Shown here: one piece after another, positions 1 to 5,248 of the stretch
Position numbering within the stretch: the stretch's first letter is position 1
Layout: each line of letters begins with the position of its first letter
NCBI GenBank assembly: GCA_934162685.1
Contig: CAKPJO010000071.1
Location: forward strand, 1 to 8,037
DNA: 8,037 nucleotides
Direction: 5' to 3'
Origin: an uncultured Bacilli bacterium
Lineage (GTDB): Bacteria; Bacillota_I; Bacilli_A; RFN20; CAG-826
Notes under the pieces: model-generated
Databases searched by the model: none
Told to the model about the DNA's origin: nothing
Seen by the model: the letters and a program-made list of their open reading frames with translations, nothing else
Program-made: the position numbers and the translations under genes

Positions 1-618
1 GGTAATGCTTTTTAAGGCATCTTCATCATAACTAATATTTTCTTTTGCGAAAATGGTTTTTAATCTATTAACAATGTCTTCATCATCTACTTTTGAAAAA
101 TCATATCTTTGACATCTTGATACAATAGTAGGTAGTACTTTGTGTGCTTCAGTAGTGGCTAAAATAAATACCACGTGTGCTGGTGGTTCCTCTAATGTTT
201 TTAACAAAGCATTAAAAGCACCAGAAGTCATCATATGAACTTCATCAATAATATAGACTTTATAACGGCCTTTAATTGGAGAATATTTGACTTTTTCAAT
301 TAAATCACGTACTTCATCAACACCATTATTACTAGCTGCATCGATTTCAATAACGTCAGGATGAGAGCCATCAATAACTGCTAAACAGTTAGAACAGTGA
401 TTACATTGATGACCAATACCTTCTTCACAGTTTAAGGCTTTAGCTAACAATTTTGCCATACTGGTTTTTCCAGTACCTCTAGGTCCACAAAAAAGATATG
501 CATGTGCAATTTTATTTGTAGCTAATGCATTTTTTAATGTTTTTACGATATGTTTTTGCCCCGCCACTTCCTCAAAAGTTGAAGGACGATACGTACGATA
601 AAGTGCTTTATATGCCAT
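1..618 (-). CDS. dnaX: DNA polymerase III subunit gamma/tau, N-terminal part (cut by window edge)
   Basis: DnaX is the AAA+ motor of the clamp loader that places the sliding clamp on primed DNA in the cytoplasm. The first 206 residues are visible, without a stop before the window edge. They show the conserved start MAYKALYRTYRP, Walker A GPRGTGKTS at 45-53, a four-cysteine zinc module (C64, C72, C75, C78), Walker B YIIDE at 122-126 followed by VHM, the LLKTLEEPP segment near 138-146, sensor-1 ATT at 155-157, and the SRC motif with its arginine finger at 167-169. The ATG at 618-616 is supported by an AGGTGA site upstream and by the family N-terminus. The rest of the AAA+ domain, the collar, any tau extension and any frameshift site lie outside the window. 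In many Bacillota dnaX follows tadA or the SRP RNA gene; here an acyltransferase gene lies 97 nt upstream on the same strand. Confidence 0.97.
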   Translation of the reverse strand, partial: MAYKALYRTYRPSTFEEVAGQKHIVKTLKNALATNKIAHAYLFCGPRGTGKTSMAKLLAKALNCEEGIGHQCNHCSNCLAVIDGSHPDVIEIDAASNNGVDEVRDLIEKVKYSPIKGRYKVYIIDEVHMMTSGAFNALLKTLEEPPAHVVFILATTEAHKVLPTIVSRCQRYDFSKVDDEDIVNRLKTIFAKENISYDEDALKSIT

Positions 619-624
619 AATTAA

Positions 625-630
625 TCACCT
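625..630 (-). promoter_or_regulatory. Ribosome binding site of dnaX
   Basis: On the minus strand AGGTGA lies 6 nt before the dnaX ATG. It confirms the start chosen for dnaX. A similar GGTGA core precedes the response regulator gene. Confidence 0.75.
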
Positions 631-635
631 AATAA

Positions 636-644
636 AGTATAACA
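636..644 (-). promoter_or_regulatory. Possible extended -10 element before dnaX
   Basis: The minus strand reads TGTTATACT, a match to the extended -10 pattern TGnTATAAT with one mismatch. No clear -35 is seen at the usual spacing. Transcription from it would begin around 629, inside the Shine-Dalgarno sequence, leaving a leader of only about 11 nt. It may be real with a very short leader, or chance in AT-rich DNA, with dnaX read from further upstream. Confidence 0.25.
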
Positions 645-655
645 CTTTTTCATAC

Positions 656-676
656 TCTATTTAAATATTAAATAGA
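656..676. repeat. Perfect 9-bp inverted repeat between acyltransferase and dnaX
   Basis: TCTATTTAA and TTAAATAGA flank the 3-nt loop ATA. The repeat lies in the 97-nt gap after the acyltransferase stop and before dnaX. It could fold as a weak AT-rich hairpin or be a protein site. It is not a convincing intrinsic terminator: the stem has one G:C pair and no T-run follows it in either direction. Confidence 0.4.
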
Positions 677-715
677 AAATATTTATGTATGCTTAAATAA
701 CAAATAGATTTGCTA

Positions 716-1813
716 CTATTCTATACTTCCTTTTCTATTACGTATAAATATTTTGTTATATAAATTAATCCAAAATGGTTTAATTTTTTTGTTAAGAAAA
801 ATTGCAAAAGGTGAACAGATAATAAGATAGTATATTGGTAATAGTGTTATTAAAGAGAACGATGTTTCCGTTAACGCAAATAATGAGCGATTAATATCTG
901 ATTTTGGTAATGAATTTATATAACTGTACCATCCTGAAAAAAGATTATTCTTAAATAGTGGCATAGACAATGTTTGATGAAAAGCAAGAAGCACTAATGT
1001 TGTTTTCCCTAATTCTGCAAATATTTTGTTAGAAACAGCGTTAGAAATTAAAATAATGCCAAAAGATCCAAATATTGCTGAGGGAATAACTAGATAATAT
1101 TTTTGATATTGAAGTCCCCACATTTCTAAATGCAAATTAAAGTATTTGTAATTTATATATTCAAAAGCTAAACCGATTACTAAGAATAAACAGCCAAATA
1201 ATAAACTATATAAACGATTTTTGATACAAAAATTATATGCATTTTCTAATTCTTTTCTTCTGAAAATATATCCTAGACTGACGAAAAATACTCCGAATAA
1301 ACTTACATCAAAATTCCAAGGCAAACTTTTAGGGTAAGTAATATTAAAAAGTATAGCAATTCCAAGAAAAATAAGAGATATAATACTTATAAATAATAAC
1401 TTTTGTTTGCTGATTTTTAATATGAAATAAAATAATAAATCGCTACAAAATAAAGCTCCTACAAACCATAAAGCGAAGACTCTTTTTTGAATTATTAAAT
1501 TGATAAAATTATCCATAAAATATGTGAAAGTTATTGGAGTTTTAGAAAATAATGCGTCAAAAATGATACAAAATATTCCTAAAAATAACATAGGCACAAC
1601 ATAACCTTTTAATTTTCGTACAAGAAAATTGCCGAAATTGTCATTATCCTTTATTTTAAAAGTTAAGCCGTTAATCACAAAAAATAGTGGCAAATGAAAA
1701 GAATATATGTACGGCACTATTGGTCCACCTTCTAGACAATGCGCAAAAATAACTAGCAATATGCCAATAAATTTTGCGGAATCAACATATTCTATACGTT
1801 TAAATTGTTCCAC
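716..1813 (-). CDS. Membrane O-acyltransferase, Acyltransferase_3 (fucose 4-O-acetylase-like)
   Basis: This 365-residue integral membrane protein most resembles the Acyltransferase_3 superfamily (PF01757), in its fucose 4-O-acetylase-like branch. Members move acetyl or other acyl groups onto sugars of surface polysaccharides, exopolysaccharides or lipid-linked glycans. Visible hallmarks are the start RIEYVDSAKFIGILLVIFAH with H25, YSFHLPLFFVINGLTF at 37-52 with H40, a basic stretch then YVVPML at 71-76, ALWFVGALF at 114-122, a hydrophobic run ending in GYIFRRKE at 181-188, and LGKTTLVLLAFHQTL at 268-282 with H279. About ten hydrophobic segments are evident, as expected. The start is GTG (1813-1811), supported by TAAGGAG upstream and by alignment of the N-terminus to the family. 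It has its own promoter candidate, diverging from the two-component operon. Acyl donor and acceptor cannot be told from the sequence; acetylation of a surface glycan is the default inference. Confidence 0.88.
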   Translation of the reverse strand: MEQFKRIEYVDSAKFIGILLVIFAHCLEGGPIVPYIYSFHLPLFFVINGLTFKIKDNDNFGNFLVRKLKGYVVPMLFLGIFCIIFDALFSKTPITFTYFMDNFINLIIQKRVFALWFVGALFCSDLLFYFILKISKQKLLFISIISLIFLGIAILFNITYPKSLPWNFDVSLFGVFFVSLGYIFRRKELENAYNFCIKNRLYSLLFGCLFLVIGLAFEYINYKYFNLHLEMWGLQYQKYYLVIPSAIFGSFGIILISNAVSNKIFAELGKTTLVLLAFHQTLSMPLFKNNLFSGWYSYINSLPKSDINRSLFALTETSFSLITLLPIYYLIICSPFAIFLNKKIKPFWINLYNKIFIRNRKGSIE

Positions 1814-1822
1814 TTGCTATTT

Positions 1823-1829
1823 CTCCTTA
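1823..1829 (-). promoter_or_regulatory. Ribosome binding site supporting a GTG start
   Basis: TAAGGAG on the minus strand lies 9 nt before the GTG of the acyltransferase gene. It is the strongest Shine-Dalgarno sequence in the window and decides in favour of this non-ATG start. Confidence 0.8.
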
Positions 1830-1839
1830 ACTTATTTTA

Positions 1840-1868
1840 ATTATACAATAAACAAAAAATGTAGTAAA
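1840..1868 (-). promoter_or_regulatory. Sigma-A-type promoter of the acyltransferase gene
   Basis: On the minus strand TTTACT (1868-1863, four of six matches to the -35 consensus) is followed after 17 bp by a perfect TATAAT (1845-1840). Transcription would start near 1833, giving a leader of about 20 nt that carries the TAAGGAG site. Confidence 0.6.
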
Positions 1869-1872
1869 TAAT

Positions 1873-1890
1873 AAATAAGCCACCTTATTT
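1873..1890. repeat. Inverted repeat in the divergent promoter region, possible operator
   Basis: AAATAAG and CTTATTT are perfect 7-bp arms around CCAC. The repeat sits just upstream of the acyltransferase -35 element and about 11 bp upstream of the candidate -35 of the two-component operon, a position suited to a shared regulator site. The CCACC centre is one of the few G/C clusters in this spacer. Known LytTR sites are usually paired direct repeats rather than palindromes, so binding by the neighbouring regulator is speculative. Confidence 0.35.
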
Positions 1891-1901
1891 GCATGTTTTT
1901 A

Positions 1902-1930
1902 TTTAAAAAAGAATATAAATATGATATATT
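1902..1930 (+). promoter_or_regulatory. Candidate promoter of the two-component/glycosidase operon
   Basis: TTTAAA (1902-1907) and TATATT (1925-1930) are 17 bp apart, and TG at 1922-1923 makes an extended -10. The start site would be near 1937, with a leader of about 36 nt. The spacer is so AT-rich that alternatives exist, such as TTGCAT (1889-1894) with TATAAA (1914-1919) at 19-bp spacing. An 8-bp inverted repeat (1924-1931 with 1940-1947) overlaps the -10 and start region, possibly by chance. Confidence 0.4.
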
Positions 1931-1963
1931 TAATATATAAAATATATTAAAAATTTAAAAAGT

Positions 1964-1968
1964 GGTGA
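1964..1968 (+). promoter_or_regulatory. Ribosome binding site of the response regulator gene
   Basis: GGTGA lies only 4 nt before the ATG at 1973. Both match and spacing are weaker than for the other genes here, so translation of the regulator may be modest. Confidence 0.5.
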
Positions 1969-1972
1969 AAAA

Positions 1973-2692
1973 ATGGTTACAATAGGCATAGTAGAAGATC
2001 AAAAAGAAGATAAAGAAAAAATAACTGCTTTTATTGATCAATATAAAAAAGAAAATAATGAACAAATTGTTTTGAAATACTATGATAATGGCAATATTTT
2101 TATTGAAAAATATAAATCAGATTGTGATATTGTTTTTATGGATATTGACATGCCTGTTTTAAATGGTTTTGACGCTAGTGTTGAGTTAAGAAAAAAAGAT
2201 AAAAATGTGGTTTTAATATTTATAACAAATTTAAACCAATATGCGATTAATGGCTATTCCGTTAGTGCTTTTGATTTTGTTGTTAAACCAATTAATTATT
2301 ATTCTTTTTCCACTATGCTAAAAAGAGCAATCACTAAAGCCAATTATGAAAAAAATAGTGAAGTAGTTATCAATTCACAAGGAAATATATTTAAGCTTGA
2401 TATAAAATCTATTACTTATATTGAAGTAAATAACCACCAATTAGTATATCATACTGATTCTGGCGATTATAATGTCTGGGGAAGTTTATCATCAATAAAA
2501 GATGACTACATTAAAAATGGATTTGCGTCAGGAGGATATTCTTGTTTAATTAACCTAAGAAGAGTTTTGGCTCTTAATGGTGATGCGGTTACTATTAATG
2601 ATGAAAAACATACGACTTTGTATTTGACAAGAAATTATCGTAAATCATTTGCTCAATTACTTGTTGAATATATATCTGGAGATGGAAACTAA
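1973..2692 (+). CDS. LytTR-family response regulator (AgrA/LytR-like)
   Basis: This 239-residue cytoplasmic protein is the DNA-binding output half of a two-component system. Residues 1-120 form a receiver domain: acidic pocket E8/D9 in GIVEDQ, phosphoacceptor D57 in VFMDIDMPVLNG, switch T85 in FITN, and conserved K105 in VVKP. Residues 130-235 fit a LytTR DNA-binding domain: an IKSITYIEVNNHQLVYH strand pair (about 144-160), then SCLINLRRVLALNGDAVTI (190-208) and a C-terminal basic LTRNYRKSF stretch. The length is standard for the AgrA/LytR/VirR class. LytTR proteins bind paired short direct repeats upstream of targets. The gene heads the plus-strand operon and overlaps the kinase gene by 1 nt (TAATG), so the two are coupled and very likely partners. 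Targets are unknown; its own promoter region and the divergent acyltransferase promoter are the nearest candidates. Confidence 0.93.
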   Translation: MVTIGIVEDQKEDKEKITAFIDQYKKENNEQIVLKYYDNGNIFIEKYKSDCDIVFMDIDMPVLNGFDASVELRKKDKNVVLIFITNLNQYAINGYSVSAFDFVVKPINYYSFSTMLKRAITKANYEKNSEVVINSQGNIFKLDIKSITYIEVNNHQLVYHTDSGDYNVWGSLSSIKDDYIKNGFASGGYSCLINLRRVLALNGDAVTINDEKHTTLYLTRNYRKSFAQLLVEYISGDGN

Positions 2693-4026
2693 TGTATGAA
2701 ATAAATGCTTTGTTTTTCTATAAAGCACAGTTTATGGTTGAACTTTTAGTTGCTGAATTTTTATTTTCATGGAAAATGAAAAGAAGAAATCATTTTGCTT
2801 TAAGAGTAATAACAGCATCTATTGTTTCAATTTTATTTTCGTTTGCTGTCCCTATAATTAGTTATGATGCTTTATATATTTCTTTTTTATTTATTCTTTT
2901 AGCTGCTATTTCAATATGTGCTTTAGGGTTTTGTTTTAAAGAATCATTTATTAACATTGTTTTTTCTGGACTTGCAGGATACTCTATGCAACATATCGCC
3001 TATTCTTTATATCAAACATTTATGGTGGCTACTTTATTTGATGGTGGAAATTCTTTAAACATTTATGGCAGTGGAGCCACAATCAATTTTGAAGTTTTTA
3101 CTTTTGCTATCTATGTTGATTTTTATATTTTTACTTATTTAGGATTATATTTAATGTTTAAGAAAAATCTAAAAAAAGATGAAGAGTTTTATGTCACTAA
3201 TACTTGGTTGTTTTTATTAGTTATTTTCATGTTTATCTCCGCAATTGTATTAAATTCGATAATGATTTATAAATATGATGCGAAAACAAATCAAATTAGT
3301 TTAATTGTTACTTTTATTTATAGCATAATAAGCTGTTTATTAGTTTTAGTAGTTCAATTTAAACTAAAAGAAGTTAAGAAAACAAAAAAAGAATTAGAAA
3401 TAGTGCAACACTTATGGAAAGAAGATCGTGAACACTATGATTTAGCTAAAGAAAACATAAAATTAATCAACATAAAATGTCATGATTTAAAACATCAAAT
3501 TCATGCTTTGGCGGAAAATAAAGTTAATCCTAAAGCTTTAAAAGAAATCGAAAAAAGCGTTATGATTTATGATTCAATAGTTAAAACAGGCAATGACGCT
3601 TTAGATGTTTTGTTATCAGAGAAGTCACTATTTTGTAATGAAAACAAGATATCTTTAACATACATTGTTAATGGTGAATCACTTTCGTTTATGCAAGATT
3701 ATGATATATATTCTTTATTTGGCAATGCTTTAGATAACGCAATCGAATATTTACTTAATGTTGAAGAAGATAAAAGATTTATAAGATTAAATGTTAATAC
3801 ATTTGGTGATAATCTTGTAATACACATTGAAAACTATTTTGATGGGGAATTAAGTTATGATAATGGGTTACCAAAAACTACAAAACAAAATAAAGATTAC
3901 CATGGCTTCGGTTTAGTTAGTATCAAGACAATTGTGGAAAACTATCATGGCGATTTATTTATTAAGAATAGTGGTAATCTATTTATCATTAATATATTAA
4001 TACCTTATGTTAAAAATCGAGGATGA
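2692..4026 (+). CDS. Polytopic GHKL sensor histidine kinase (AgrC-like)
   Basis: This 444-residue membrane kinase should autophosphorylate on a histidine and pass phosphate to D57 of the regulator encoded just before it. The N-terminal half has six or seven hydrophobic segments (about 8-27, 36-56, 60-80, 86-114, 134-156, 170-193, 201-222) with short loops and no known extracellular sensor domain. A charged helical linker (224-260) leads to NIKCHDLKHQIH, where H264 before D265 matches the phosphorylated HD of AgrC-type kinases. The C-terminal ATPase has the N box GNALDNAIEYL (N345, N349), the strand VIHIENYF, and the G2 box HGFGLVSIKTIV (G405, G407). This is the GHKL/HATPase_c_5 type that usually pairs with LytTR regulators. 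The ATG follows GGAG at 2678-2681 by 10 nt. AgrC-type kinases often sense peptides, but no peptide or AgrB-like gene is adjacent, so the ligand is unknown. The downstream glycan-related genes make a sugar or cell-wall signal conceivable (inference). Confidence 0.9.
   Translation: MYEINALFFYKAQFMVELLVAEFLFSWKMKRRNHFALRVITASIVSILFSFAVPIISYDALYISFLFILLAAISICALGFCFKESFINIVFSGLAGYSMQHIAYSLYQTFMVATLFDGGNSLNIYGSGATINFEVFTFAIYVDFYIFTYLGLYLMFKKNLKKDEEFYVTNTWLFLLVIFMFISAIVLNSIMIYKYDAKTNQISLIVTFIYSIISCLLVLVVQFKLKEVKKTKKELEIVQHLWKEDREHYDLAKENIKLINIKCHDLKHQIHALAENKVNPKALKEIEKSVMIYDSIVKTGNDALDVLLSEKSLFCNENKISLTYIVNGESLSFMQDYDIYSLFGNALDNAIEYLLNVEEDKRFIRLNVNTFGDNLVIHIENYFDGELSYDNGLPKTTKQNKDYHGFGLVSIKTIVENYHGDLFIKNSGNLFIINILIPYVKNRG
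4019..4022 (+). promoter_or_regulatory. Ribosome binding site deciding the lipoprotein start
   Basis: GAGG lies 8 nt before the ATG at 4031. The in-frame ATG at 4007 would overlap the kinase gene by 20 nt, lacks a comparable site, and would put acidic residues (LKIEDDI) before the signal peptide. The 4031 start gives a normal lipoprotein signal sequence. Confidence 0.75.
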
Positions 4027-4030
4027 TATT

Positions 4031-5245
4031 ATGAACAAATGTAAAAATGCTATGTTGTTTATGACTTTATGCTTGCTATTAACTTCTTGTAGTAATAAAG
4101 GTGAAGAAAATAGTTATATTTTTGAAGCGGAAAATGCTTATTTATATAATTGTAAAGAGGTAGATTCCCCTAATACAGAAAAAGAAATTAGTAATAATAA
4201 ATCAGTAGGCTATATCCAAAAGGGAAGCGAAATATCTTTTGGACTAGAAACAAATGAGGAAATCTTAAACCAGAAATTTACTTTACGTATTAGCCATCCT
4301 TTACAATGGAAAGATGATGCACCTTACCCAGTGGATTTTATTTTTAGTGACATTTATTTTGTTACTATTAATGATCAAGAAGTAAATTTTGATAAAGAAG
4401 TAATCAAAGTTCCTGATAGTGAAAATAAAGCTTATAACTATTATGCAATGGTGGAGGTAGCGTTTGAGTGTAATCTAAAAAAAGGACAAAATATTATAAG
4501 CTTTAATTGTATTGCATCATCAAATAATCAAGTATCTACATATTCTTCCATTGGTAATATTGATTATTTAAGTTGTGAATCTTCTAAAATAATTAAAGAA
4601 TTTAAACCAGATATTCAACATAATTCAAGTTCTTCATGTTCTTTAGAGTTGACTAAGAAAAATTATTTAGAAGGCGAAGATATAATTGTGAAATTTGTTG
4701 ATAGAGAGGATCATCCTCGCGATCGTATTGCTTTATTTGAGTATGAAGCCATTTTAGGAAAAGATGATCCAATATTTAGTTTTTATCCAAGTGAAGAAAA
4801 TGAAAAATCTATAAATATAATTGGTAAAAATAGTGATATTAAAATATTACCTAAAGGCAAATATAAAATATGTTATCTTGCAGATGATGGATTTAATGCA
4901 TTAATAAGTAAAAATCTAAGTGTAATCGGAAAAGATGATATATCTTATATGTCTTTAGAAAAAGAATTCTTTAAAGATAATGAAGGAATATTTATAAAAT
5001 CTAAACAAAGAGAAGGTCATTCAACAGATTGGATTGCCTTATATCGTTATAATGATACAGTTGGAAAAATTGGTTCTTTATATTATTATTATCCAAAAGT
5101 AATAGAAAGTGTGATTAATATTATTGGACAAAATCCAAATTCAGAAAGATCATTGGAATTAACAAAAGGAAGATATAAACTTTGCTATCTTGCTGATAAT
5201 GGATATGAAATACTTCAAGAAATTGAAATAGAAATAGTGGAGTAA
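4031..5245 (+). CDS. Surface lipoprotein with CBM6/35-like module and duplicated beta domain
   Basis: This 404-residue protein is a predicted lipoprotein held on the outer face of the membrane. The signal peptide has basic K3/K5, a hydrophobic core and the lipobox LTSC, with C20 as lipidated residue. Residues 28-182 resemble a CBM6/CBM35 carbohydrate-binding beta sandwich: the opening IFEAENAYL, a middle strand FTLRISHPLQW, KKGQNIISF (150-158), and a closing IGNIDYLSCES. Two homologous domains follow (about 203-298 and 307-403), each with a D-[RW]-I-A-L core (231-235, 333-337), an INIIG strand, and a YK[IL]CYLAD[DN]G[FY] end (278-288, 382-392). The DWIALY...YLADNGY pattern recalls beta-sandwich modules attached to secreted phosphoesterases and hydrolases. 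No catalytic domain is visible, so a binding role is likely. The gene begins 4 nt after the kinase stop and ends 3 nt before the glycosidase gene. Sugar binding is inferred from weak similarity; the ligand is unknown. The start at 4031 is preferred to 4007. Confidence 0.72.
   Translation: MNKCKNAMLFMTLCLLLTSCSNKGEENSYIFEAENAYLYNCKEVDSPNTEKEISNNKSVGYIQKGSEISFGLETNEEILNQKFTLRISHPLQWKDDAPYPVDFIFSDIYFVTINDQEVNFDKEVIKVPDSENKAYNYYAMVEVAFECNLKKGQNIISFNCIASSNNQVSTYSSIGNIDYLSCESSKIIKEFKPDIQHNSSSSCSLELTKKNYLEGEDIIVKFVDREDHPRDRIALFEYEAILGKDDPIFSFYPSEENEKSINIIGKNSDIKILPKGKYKICYLADDGFNALISKNLSVIGKDDISYMSLEKEFFKDNEGIFIKSKQREGHSTDWIALYRYNDTVGKIGSLYYYYPKVIESVINIIGQNPNSERSLELTKGRYKLCYLADNGYEILQEIEIEIVE
4637..5239 (+). 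repeat. Tandem duplicated domain inside the lipoprotein
   Basis: Two copies of a roughly 95-residue domain (4637-4924 and 4949-5239) share DRIALFEY/DWIALYRY, SINIIG/VINIIG and KYKICYLADDGF/RYKLCYLADNGY. Codons have diverged (for example TGTTATCTTGCAGATGATGG against TGCTATCTTGCTGATAATGG), so the duplication is old and visible mainly at protein level. Confidence 0.8.
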
Positions 5246-5248
5246 ATT

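Noticed and set aside
656..676. Intrinsic terminator for the acyltransferase gene
   Set aside because: The hairpin has only one G:C pair per stem and no following T-run on either strand, so it does not meet the usual pattern.
619..715. SRP RNA gene or tRNA upstream of dnaX
   Set aside because: I looked because the SRP RNA gene often sits here in Bacillota. The conserved GGAAGG/GCAG-type SRP core is absent and the spacer is almost all A/T.
1921..1960. AT-rich repeats before the response regulator as a LytTR operator
   Set aside because: The ATAT/AAAT runs contain no pair of 9-bp direct repeats with the GTT-type core expected for LytTR sites; the pattern is explained by base composition.
1973..4026. 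A complete agr quorum-sensing locus
   Set aside because: Regulator and kinase resemble AgrA and AgrC in type, but no AgrB-like protease or AgrD-like peptide gene is found on either strand, and the gene order (regulator before kinase) also differs from agrBDCA.
4007..4030. Earlier in-frame ATG for the lipoprotein gene
   Set aside because: It would add LKIEDDI before the signal peptide and overlap the kinase gene by 20 nt. The ATG at 4031 has a GAGG site at good spacing and gives a standard lipoprotein signal.
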